DNA of 9,570 nucleotides, taken from the NCBI GenBank assembly GCA_903930515.1, contig CAIYYW010000077.1, forward strand, positions 1-9,570. Reading direction: 5' to 3'. The position numbers and the translations under genes are program-made. Shown piece by piece: positions 1 to 6,768 of this stretch. This DNA is from an uncultured delta proteobacterium. Lineage in GTDB: Bacteria > RBG-13-61-14 > DRUE01. A model generated the notes under the pieces. It ran no database searches and was not told the DNA's origin. It saw only the letters and a program-made list of their open reading frames with translations. Numbering within the stretch: position 1 is the stretch's first letter; the number at the start of each line of letters is the position of its first letter.

Positions 1-1082
1 AGGCGAACCGGAACCTGGAGCACAAGCTGGAAGAGTTGCAGGAGGGCGTGCTGGAAGTGAGGATGGTTCCGATCGGGCAGATTTACGACAAGCTCCGCAG
101 GAATGTGCGCAAGCTCGCGCGCGAGACCGGCAAGGAGATCAACTTTATCGCGGAAGGCGGCGAGACCGAGCTGGACAAGCTGATCATCGAGGACCTGGCG
201 GACCCGCTGATGCACATCATCCGGAATTCAATTGACCACGGGATTGAAACCAAAGAAAAAAGGGTCAGCCAGGGCAAGTCCGAGCAGGGAGAGATCAAGC
301 TGAGCGCGCTCCAGCGCGGAAACCATGTCGTGATCGAGATCAGCGATGACGGGGCCGGGCTGGATTTCCCCCGGATAAAAAAGCAGGCGGTGAAAATGGG
401 TTTGCTCGGAGCGGACCAGGAGGTCAAGGAGGAAGACCTGACCCAGCTATTGTTCTTGTCCGGGTTCTCGACCGCGGAAAAGGTGAGCGAGCTTTCCGGA
501 CGCGGCGTGGGGCTGGATGTGGTCAAGAACAATATCGGCGCCCTGAGCGGAGCGATTGATGTTGAAAGCCGTCCGGGCAAAAGCACCAAGGTGATCATCA
601 CCCTGCCGATCACGCTCGCGATCATCCAGGCCCTGATCGTGGAAGTGGGCAAGGAGACCTTCGCCATCCCCCTTAACGCGGTATCCTCCGGAATCGCCGT
701 GAAGCTGGAAGAGATCAAGACCATTGAAGGCAGGGAAGTGATTGAGCTCCGCGAGCGGACTTTGCCCCTGCTCCGGCTGGAAAAATTTTTCAAGCTCAGC
801 TCCGGGACCAAGCCGGGCCAGGAGGATGACATTTATATCGTTACCGTGGGGATCGCCGAGCGCCGGATCGGACTGGTGGTGGACCGGCTGCTGGGCAGGC
901 AGGACATCGTGATCAAAAGCATCGGGGAGGTGCTGGCCGGGATCAAAGGCGTGGCCGGAGCCACCGAGCTGGGCGATCAGCGAACCATCCTGGTCTTGGA
1001 TGTGGTAGGCTTGATTGAAGAATCGTCCAGCGCCCGGATTACCGGCCGGATCAGCGTGGGAGCGCGTAACCATGTATCTTGA
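1..1082 (+). CDS. cheA: Chemotaxis histidine kinase CheA, 5'-truncated by the window edge
   Basis: This is the C-terminal part of the CheA kinase, which passes phosphate from its P1 histidine to CheY and CheB. The reading frame is open from base 3 with no start, so the gene begins upstream and the P1 (phospho-His) and P2 regions are not visible. What is seen: the end of the P3 dimerisation helix with the typical EVRMVPI motif (about 54-74); the HATPase domain with N box RNSIDHGIE (about 222-248), G1 box DDGAGLD (345-365) and G2 box GRGVGLD (498-518); and a CheW-like P5 regulatory domain starting at LPITLAIIQAL (about 600-1020). All ATP-binding motifs look intact, so the kinase should be active. 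A short tail of about 18 residues follows P5. The stop codon overlaps the next gene by 11 bp, which suggests translational coupling. Confidence 0.96.
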   Translation, partial: ANRNLEHKLEELQEGVLEVRMVPIGQIYDKLRRNVRKLARETGKEINFIAEGGETELDKLIIEDLADPLMHIIRNSIDHGIETKEKRVSQGKSEQGEIKLSALQRGNHVVIEISDDGAGLDFPRIKKQAVKMGLLGADQEVKEEDLTQLLFLSGFSTAEKVSELSGRGVGLDVVKNNIGALSGAIDVESRPGKSTKVIITLPITLAIIQALIVEVGKETFAIPLNAVSSGIAVKLEEIKTIEGREVIELRERTLPLLRLEKFFKLSSGTKPGQEDDIYIVTVGIAERRIGLVVDRLLGRQDIVIKSIGEVLAGIKGVAGATELGDQRTILVLDVVGLIEESSSARITGRISVGARNHVS

Positions 1083-1926
1083 ATTTTACGGATTGAAGGA
1101 TAAGCCGTTCGGAAAAACCCCGGACCCGGAAATGCTCTTCCTCTCCCGGCGCCACGAGGAAGCCCTGGCGCGGATGGAGCAGGCGGTGGAAGACCGGGAG
1201 CTTTTGCTTTTGACCGGAGAGATCGGGTCGGGAAAAACCACCCTGAGCCGGGCGCTGATTGACCGGCTGCCTGAGAATTTCAAGCCCTGCCTGATCATCA
1301 ATCCCAGGCTCAGCCCGAACCAGTTGCTCCGGACCGTGTCCAGAAGGCTGGGCGCGGAAGAGCCGAAATATTTCAAGAGCGACCTGGTTGAACAGATTTT
1401 TGAGCTCCTGTTCCAGCACTACCATAACGGGATTTGCCCGGTATTGATCATTGACGAGGCGCATTTGATCCCGAGCCGGGAAACTTTTGAGGAAGTGAGA
1501 TTGCTCACCAATTGTCAACTGGACAAGGAAAACCTGGTCAGCATTATCCTGATCGGACAGCCCGAGTTGAACCAGCGGCTTTCCCACCCGGTGTATCAGG
1601 CATTGCGGCAAAGGGTCGGGATCCGCTATCACCTGGCCGGGCTGGCGCGGGAAGAATTGCCCGAGTACCTGGAATTCCGGCTGAAGAAGGCCGGGAGGGA
1701 AAAAAACCTGTTTGCGCCCGAGGCGATTGAGGCGATCTGGGTTTTCTCCGGTGGAATTCCACGGCGGATCAACAATATCGCGGCCAACGCCCTGATTGAG
1801 GGTTTTGCCCGCGAGGTCAAGCTGATCCAGCCTAGGATCATTGAAGATGTGGCCGAAGACCTGGGCCTGGAAAAGATGATTGAAGTGAAAGATCAAAAGA
1901 CCAACGCGGTTCGGAAAGCGGGATAA
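1072..1926 (+). CDS. ExeA/GspA-type AAA ATPase in che operon
   Basis: A 284-residue P-loop ATPase. The opening MYLEFYGLKDKPFGKTPDP is the hallmark N-terminus of the ExeA/GspA family. Walker A GEIGSGKTT is at residues 49-57, Walker B VLIIDEAH at 124-131, a sensor-like IILIGQPEL at 158-166, and a likely Arg-finger segment ALRQRVGIRYHL at 177-188. The start is ATG 1072, because the longer frame from TTG 1015 only adds residues unlike the family; GGGAG at 1058-1062 lies 9 nt upstream. ExeA proteins known from type II secretion carry a membrane anchor and a peptidoglycan-binding C-terminus. This protein ends after the AAA lid, with no transmembrane segment or such domain visible, so it is probably cytoplasmic. 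It sits between cheA and cheW, overlapping cheA by 11 bp. Its role is unknown; positioning or assembly of the array is an inference. TniB/IstB-like transposition ATPases are related but no transposase is nearby. Confidence 0.88.
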   Translation: MYLEFYGLKDKPFGKTPDPEMLFLSRRHEEALARMEQAVEDRELLLLTGEIGSGKTTLSRALIDRLPENFKPCLIINPRLSPNQLLRTVSRRLGAEEPKYFKSDLVEQIFELLFQHYHNGICPVLIIDEAHLIPSRETFEEVRLLTNCQLDKENLVSIILIGQPELNQRLSHPVYQALRQRVGIRYHLAGLAREELPEYLEFRLKKAGREKNLFAPEAIEAIWVFSGGIPRRINNIAANALIEGFAREVKLIQPRIIEDVAEDLGLEKMIEVKDQKTNAVRKAG

Positions 1927-1929
1927 AAA

Positions 1930-2985
1930 ATGGACCTGGTGGAAGCAAGAAAGAAAGCCAAAGAGCTCCAGGAGAAGAAGCAGGAAACCCCTGCGGCCAA
2001 GCCGGTAATGGAAAAGCCGGAAAGCCCGGCCCTGGAAAAGCCATCGGCCAAGAAAGTCCCGGGAAAAAAGAAAAGACCGGGGCCTGAAGCCAAAGCCCGG
2101 CCCGCGGCAAAAAAGACCGAGGCCAAAAAAGCGAAGGCCGGGAAAAAAACGGAGCCGGTCCCGGTGAAGAAGGCCAAAGCTGAAAAAACGGGTGGATTGC
2201 CGGAGCCGAAGCCGGCCGCAAAACCCGCTCCAACCCCTCCGGCCAAAACCGAGCCGGCGCCTACGGAAGAACTTTTTGTGGATATGAACTTCGGGGAAGA
2301 TTTGCCGGACCTGACGGCAAAAGAAAAAAAGCCGGCCCGGGAAGAGAAACGCGGGGAAGCGCCGAAGCAAAAACAGGAAGCGATCTCGGAAAAGAAGGTT
2401 GAAAAACAGCAGGCGCCGGCGAAGTCGTCCGAGCTTGCCCCGCCTGCGGTTTTGGAGCCGGATTCGGATAAGGATTTTTACGAACTGGTGGTGGAAGACC
2501 TGGTGCAGTACGGCTATGGGGAAATAGAGTCGGAAGCGGACCTGGTTGAGCTGTTGGGACTCCGGCTGGGAAGCGAGATTTACGCGATCTCCCTGGTCAA
2601 GATCCAGCAGATCATCAAGCCGCGCTCAATCACTTTGGTGCCGGGATCTCCTCATTATGTGCTCGGGATCGTCTCGCTCCGGGGAATGGTAATCCCGATC
2701 TTTGACCTGAGAAAGAGGCTGGGACTGGAGCCGGTTCAGCCCACCCGCCAGACCCGGATCATTATTGTCAAGGTCAAAGATAGCGTGCTGGCCGGACTCT
2801 ATGTGGACCAGGTCCTGGAAGTGGCGCGCGTTCCCCAAAGCTCGTTTGAGGCCCCCCACTCCATTTTCAGCGGAGCCGAGGGGGAATTCTTAGAGGGGAT
2901 CGCCCGATATAAGAACCAGATGCTGATCGTGCTCAACCTGGCAAATGTTGTTCTGGGCAAAGAAGAAGAAAGAAAGGCTGGATAA
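1930..2985 (+). CDS. cheW: CheW-domain protein with long Lys/Ala/Pro-rich N-terminal arm
   Basis: A 351-residue adaptor, about twice the usual CheW length. Residues 206-345 are a CheW domain: LGLRLGSEIYAISLVKIQQI, then GIVSLRGMVIPIFDLRKRLG (246-265), then the second barrel with GLYVDQVLEV. CheW couples receptors to CheA P5. Residues 1-175 are low complexity and look disordered: strongly basic at 41-86 (KKVPGKKKRP, AAKKTEAKKAKAGKK), resembling histone H1 tails, then Pro/Ala-rich, then mixed-charge. An acidic stretch (about 177-204, with PDSDKDFYELVVEDL) precedes the domain. The gene starts 3 nt after the ATPase stop, with only a weak ribosome site, so it is probably translated by coupling. The arm could bind nucleic acid or act as a flexible tether; neither is proven. 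The CheW assignment is sure, the arm's role is not. Confidence 0.92.
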   Translation: MDLVEARKKAKELQEKKQETPAAKPVMEKPESPALEKPSAKKVPGKKKRPGPEAKARPAAKKTEAKKAKAGKKTEPVPVKKAKAEKTGGLPEPKPAAKPAPTPPAKTEPAPTEELFVDMNFGEDLPDLTAKEKKPAREEKRGEAPKQKQEAISEKKVEKQQAPAKSSELAPPAVLEPDSDKDFYELVVEDLVQYGYGEIESEADLVELLGLRLGSEIYAISLVKIQQIIKPRSITLVPGSPHYVLGIVSLRGMVIPIFDLRKRLGLEPVQPTRQTRIIIVKVKDSVLAGLYVDQVLEVARVPQSSFEAPHSIFSGAEGEFLEGIARYKNQMLIVLNLANVVLGKEEERKAG

Positions 2986-2988
2986 ATA

Positions 2989-3474
2989 ATGGGGGAAGTC
3001 AAGGGAAAATCAAAGGAAATCCGGCTCGCCTGTTTCACCCTGAACGAGCAGAGCTATGCCATTGACATAATGAAAATCAGGCAGATCATCCGGCCCACTA
3101 AAATCCGGCCCCTGCCGGAAGCGCCCAACTTCGTGGAGGGCGTGATCAGTCTCCGGGGGGCGGTGATCCCGATCATTGACCTGCGCAAGCGGTTCGGGAT
3201 TGAGATCAAGCCGGACAAGGAGCCGAGGGTGATCATTGTCAGCGTGGAGCGGCAGGTGGTCGGGATCGTGGTGGACGAGGTGAGCGAAGTGATCAATGTT
3301 TCCGCCGAACAGATCCAGCCCCCGCCCAGGCTGAGCGGAATCCCCAGCCGATTCCTCTCCGGCGCCTGCCAGTGGAAAGACGATATTCTGTTGATCCTGA
3401 AGCTGGACCAGATTTTGACCAGCGAGGAAAAATTGAGTCTGGCCGAACTTAAAAAACCGACGGGAAAGGAGTAA
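2989..3474 (+). CDS. cheW: Chemotaxis coupling protein CheW (standard length)
   Basis: A 161-residue single-domain CheW, the usual length for the family, acting as the cytoplasmic bridge between receptors and the CheA P5 domain. The domain fills residues 10-145: IRLACFTLNEQSYAIDIMKI, the signature GVISLRGAVIPIIDLRKRFG (51-70), VVGIVVDEVSEVI (90-102) and a final DDILLILKLDQIL (131-143). It starts 3 nt after the preceding CheW gene, with AAAGG at 2973-2977 as a modest ribosome site. It resembles the CheW domain of that neighbour (both have the ISLRG..IPI.DLRKR core and the QIIRP/QIIKP motif), so the pair could stem from a duplication followed by gain of the arm in one copy. The two probably occupy different positions in, or have different partners within, one array. 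Confidence 0.96.
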   Translation: MGEVKGKSKEIRLACFTLNEQSYAIDIMKIRQIIRPTKIRPLPEAPNFVEGVISLRGAVIPIIDLRKRFGIEIKPDKEPRVIIVSVERQVVGIVVDEVSEVINVSAEQIQPPPRLSGIPSRFLSGACQWKDDILLILKLDQILTSEEKLSLAELKKPTGKE

Positions 3475-3476
3475 AA

Positions 3477-4793
3477 ATGATAGTTTTATGTCCGAAATGC
3501 AAAACCAAATACCGGGTGGATGAAAATAAAATAGGCCCGGATGGGGTCAAACTGCGTTGCTCCCAGTGTCAGATCGTTTTCAAGGTCGCCAAAAGGACTC
3601 CGGCTCAGGCCGCCCCGTCGCCTCAGCCGCAGGCCCGCCCTGCTCCGGCGCCCGTGCCCTCCCCGGCCCGGCCCGCGCCGGCTCCGGCTCCGGCCGCGGC
3701 TCCGGCGGTCACCGGCCCGATGGTTCCGCAGGGCGAGGTTAAAGCGGAATTGTTGTTGGCGGACGCGGACGAAATTTTCTTGAACAAGATCGGAGACGAA
3801 CTGGTAGCCGCCGGATATCTGGTCTGGTACGCGAGAGACGGTGAAACCGCCTTGAATTTCATCCGGGAAAAGAGGCCCAAGGCCGCGATCCTGGAAGTGA
3901 TGCTCCCCGGTCTGTTCGGGTTTGAAGTATGCGAGAAAATCAAGGAAGACCCCGAACTGTCGCAACTGGTCAAGCTGGTATTGATCGGATCGGTATATGA
4001 AAAAAACCGGTTTCGGAGAGCGCCCACAACTTTGTATGGCGCGGACGCCTATGTGGACAAGTATCATAATGAAAAAGAGGTTTTGAAAAAGGTGGAGATC
4101 TTGCTCGGGTTTGCCGTGGAAGAGCCGGCGCCCGAAGAGGAACCGTCGGAAGCAACTCCGGAAATCGCGGCCGCTCCGACCCCGCCTCCGCCGACCCCGC
4201 CTTCGGCCAGGCCGGCCCCGGCTCCAACCCTGAAAATTCAGGCTCCACCGGCCCGGCCCGCGCCCGCGGCTCCGAAACCCGCGCCGCCCCCTGCCCCGGC
4301 CAGGCTGGCCGCGCCTGCCCCGCGAGTTACCCAGCCGGTTAGCCCGCCTCCGGCGCCAAAAGCCGTGCCCAGGCCCGCAATCCCGGCCCCGGTTCCGCCA
4401 CCCGCATCCCCAAGACCGGTTCCGCCACCACGCCCCGCGCCCCCGGCTCCGGTCAAACCCGCGGCGCCTCCTGCTCCGCCTTTGCCCGCTCCCGCGGCTC
4501 CGCCTGCAACGGGCGTGGATTGGACCAAGTTGGTCCCGGATACTCCCGAGCATAAGAAGGCGGCCCGGCTCGCGAGAACCATTGTCGCGGATATCGCCCT
4601 GTACAATCCCGACCTGGTGGAACGAGGGGTTCGGGAAGGAACCCTTTTCCAACTGCTCGCCAAGGATATTGAAGATGGGAGAAAACATTTTCAAACCAAG
4701 GCCGGCCCGGAGATTATGGCGGTAGCGGATTATTATCAGTTGGCCCTGGAAGATGTCATCGCGAAAAAGAAGAAGAAGCTCGGCCTGGAGTGA
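3477..4793 (+). CDS. MJ0042 zinc ribbon plus degenerate receiver plus C-terminal helical module
   Basis: A 438-residue mosaic protein. Residues 1-37 are an MJ0042-type zinc ribbon with CPKC (5-8) and CSQC (28-31) as the four metal ligands. A Pro/Ala linker (about 42-87) leads to a CheY-like receiver fold (90-210). There the usual phospho-acceptor Asp is Glu140 in AAILEVMLPGLFGFEVC; the acidic pocket reads ADADE, so one Asp of the usual DD pair is Ala97. Ser172 (LIGS) and Lys195 (YVDKY) match the other conserved switch positions. A long Pro/Ala-rich linker (about 215-346) leads to a helical C-terminal segment (358-435, HKKAARLARTIVADIALYNP onward). I recall similar segments in other MJ0042 proteins but cannot verify this. 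A strong ribosome site, AAAGGAG, lies at 3465-3471. By position it belongs to the chemosensory pathway; a phosphorylation-independent scaffold is an inference. Confidence 0.85.
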   Translation: MIVLCPKCKTKYRVDENKIGPDGVKLRCSQCQIVFKVAKRTPAQAAPSPQPQARPAPAPVPSPARPAPAPAPAAAPAVTGPMVPQGEVKAELLLADADEIFLNKIGDELVAAGYLVWYARDGETALNFIREKRPKAAILEVMLPGLFGFEVCEKIKEDPELSQLVKLVLIGSVYEKNRFRRAPTTLYGADAYVDKYHNEKEVLKKVEILLGFAVEEPAPEEEPSEATPEIAAAPTPPPPTPPSARPAPAPTLKIQAPPARPAPAAPKPAPPPAPARLAAPAPRVTQPVSPPPAPKAVPRPAIPAPVPPPASPRPVPPPRPAPPAPVKPAAPPAPPLPAPAAPPATGVDWTKLVPDTPEHKKAARLARTIVADIALYNPDLVERGVREGTLFQLLAKDIEDGRKHFQTKAGPEIMAVADYYQLALEDVIAKKKKKLGLE

Positions 4794-4794
4794 G

Positions 4795-6768
4795 ATGGGG
4801 GAAGATCCGAACAACCTGGTCAAAAAAGGGGAAATCTCCAGGCGGCTGCATCATCCGGAGGAAGAAATCCGCCGGCTGGCGGTTGACGAGCTCAAGCGCC
4901 GTCACGGGGCGGAGAACCTCGCGCTCCTGAGCGAGGGATTGGGCGATTTGAGCTGGCGGGTGCGGAAGACCGCGATTGATGTGATCGTGAATTACCCGGA
5001 CCAGAAATCCTCGACCGCGATCCTGATCAATGCCCTGTATGACCACGAGAACGCGGGACGGCGCACCAGCGCGATTGAGGCCCTGATCCGGATGGGAGAG
5101 CGGTCGGTGGATGAGTTGCTTCAGGCCTGCCAGACCTATGACCCGGAGGTGCGAAAATTTCTCCTGGACATTTTGGGAGAAGTCCGCCACCCCAAGTCGC
5201 TCCCCTGCGTGCTCAAGAACCTGGACGACCCGGATGAAAATGTCCGGCTGGCCGCGGTGGAGGCCCTGGGCAAGATCGGCGGCCAGGAGGCGGACAAGAA
5301 ATTGATGGAGCTGATCAATTCCGGGAATGATCTGGTGATCCGGTTCAGCGCCCTGCATCTCCTGGGCAAATCCGGAAAGCCTTTTCCGGCCGGGATGGTT
5401 GAAAGGCTGCTCAAGGAAAGATTGTTCCGCCGCGCCGTGTTTGAAGTTCTGGGAGGAAGTTCCGATCCTCAAAGCGTCAGCTTCCTCCTGGAAGGGATCG
5501 CGGACAGCGCCAAGAGCGCCCGCCAGGCTGCGATCCATTCGATGACCCGGATTTACGAGAAAGATCAGGCCGGGAACCTGCGGCCGCAGATTGAGCAAGG
5601 TCTCCGGAAGATTTTCAATCATAAGAACCTAAGCTTGCTCGTGGAATTCATTGAGGGTGATCATGCCCATACCCGCCGGAATGTGCTGACCCTGTTATCC
5701 TTGCTGGACCTCGAGCAATCGCTGCATTATCTGTTTTCGCTCAGCCTGAACGATTCCCTTTCCGAAGATTTGGCCGCGAACCTGGAGCGGATCAGGCAGC
5801 GCCGTCCGGATTGGTTCAAGAAGCAGTTGAAGGGGGAAGTTTCGGAAATAAAGGAAGCGGTCAAGCATCTGCTCAAGGAGGAAGAAGGGATTCTGTCTCT
5901 GACCGAGGAGGCCAAACCGCAGTTGAGCGAGGCGGAGTTCAGCCTGATCCGGGACCGGATCAGCCTGAGCTACGGCATCTTCTTTGACCTGGAAATGAAA
6001 TATCTGGTGGAACGAAGGATCGCCCAGCGCATGCATCAACTGGGGGATCGGAGATTTTCCGATTACCTGATCCGGCTGGAGAACTCGGTCAGCGGACAGG
6101 AAGAGTTGAATGAGCTGACCCGGCTCCTGGTCAATAACGAGACCTATTTTTTCCGCGAAGATTTTCAGCTCCAGACTTTTTCCGAAGAAATTATGCCTGA
6201 GCTGATTGAAAGCGCGCGCCAGGAAGGGAGGGAAAGCATCCGGATCTGGAGCGCCGGCTGTTCCAGCGGGGAAGAGCCATACACCATCGCGATGCTGATC
6301 GCGGAACGGAAGGACCTGGGAAAACTTAAGGTGGAAATTTACGGCTCGGACTTGAGCGAGGAGATGATCAAAAAGGCCGGCCAGGGGGTTTACGGCCCCA
6401 GTTCCTTTCGGGTGATTGACGAATATCATTTCAAAAAATATTTCTCCGCCTCCGGACACAAGTTTCAAGTCCAGGACCAGCTCCGGAAGATGGTTCAGTT
6501 TGATTGCCTCAACCTCCTCAGCTTCGGATATCCCGCCCCGCTCCGGAACCTGGATGTGATCTTCTGCCGGAATGTCCTGATCTATTTCAGCCTGGAGGCC
6601 AAGCGGGCCTTGGTGGAAAGGTTCTATCAAAGCCTGCGCTGGGGAGGATTCCTCCTGCTCGGCCACTCGGAAAGCCTGCTCAACCTGTCCACCGCTTTCC
6701 GGCTCCGTCATTTTAAAAACGACCTGGTTCATCAGAAACCGCCGCTGGAGGATAGCCGTGGGAAATGA
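4795..6768 (+). CDS. cheR: HEAT-repeat/CheR fusion, chemoreceptor methyltransferase
   Basis: A 657-residue protein. Residues about 15-345 are HEAT-like helical repeats, seen in recurring DPDENVRLAAVEALGKIG (145-162) and LSWRVRKTAIDVI (52-64) units. Residues about 378-650 are a complete CheR, which methylates receptor glutamates using S-adenosylmethionine. CheR marks: NNETYFFRE (447-455), the SAM loop WSAGCSSGEEPYTIA (485-499), YGSDLSEEMI (516-525), FDCLNLL (569-575), DVIFCRNVLIYF (587-598) and GHSES (623-627). Ordinary CheR is about 280 residues, so the HEAT half is an extra binding platform. I chose ATG 4795, 1 nt past the previous stop with GGAG at 4787-4790, over the in-frame ATG 4753, which lies inside the upstream gene and would add 14 basic residues unlike a family start. 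The stop overlaps cheB by 11 bp. Confidence 0.93.
   Translation: MGEDPNNLVKKGEISRRLHHPEEEIRRLAVDELKRRHGAENLALLSEGLGDLSWRVRKTAIDVIVNYPDQKSSTAILINALYDHENAGRRTSAIEALIRMGERSVDELLQACQTYDPEVRKFLLDILGEVRHPKSLPCVLKNLDDPDENVRLAAVEALGKIGGQEADKKLMELINSGNDLVIRFSALHLLGKSGKPFPAGMVERLLKERLFRRAVFEVLGGSSDPQSVSFLLEGIADSAKSARQAAIHSMTRIYEKDQAGNLRPQIEQGLRKIFNHKNLSLLVEFIEGDHAHTRRNVLTLLSLLDLEQSLHYLFSLSLNDSLSEDLAANLERIRQRRPDWFKKQLKGEVSEIKEAVKHLLKEEEGILSLTEEAKPQLSEAEFSLIRDRISLSYGIFFDLEMKYLVERRIAQRMHQLGDRRFSDYLIRLENSVSGQEELNELTRLLVNNETYFFREDFQLQTFSEEIMPELIESARQEGRESIRIWSAGCSSGEEPYTIAMLIAERKDLGKLKVEIYGSDLSEEMIKKAGQGVYGPSSFRVIDEYHFKKYFSASGHKFQVQDQLRKMVQFDCLNLLSFGYPAPLRNLDVIFCRNVLIYFSLEAKRALVERFYQSLRWGGFLLLGHSESLLNLSTAFRLRHFKNDLVHQKPPLEDSRGK
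6747..6751 (+). promoter_or_regulatory. Ribosome binding site deciding the GTG start of cheB
   Basis: GGAGG, 6 nt before GTG 6758, lies inside the last codons of cheR. It is among the strongest Shine-Dalgarno matches in the operon and fixes the non-ATG start of cheB. Confidence 0.75.

Noticed and set aside
1015-1071. Longer N-terminus for the ATPase from TTG 1015
   Set aside because: The 19 extra residues lie inside the cheA end and are unlike the family, whose proteins begin at the MYLEFYGL motif encoded from ATG 1072.
4753-4794. Earlier ATG for the HEAT-CheR gene
   Set aside because: It adds only 14 Arg/Ser-rich residues from within the upstream gene's Lys codons; ATG 4795, right after the stop and a GGAG, is more natural.
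3486-4823. Long open frame on the minus strand opposite the zinc-ribbon gene
   Set aside because: It is a shadow of the GC-rich Pro/Ala codons; the + strand frame has recognisable domains and a strong ribosome site.
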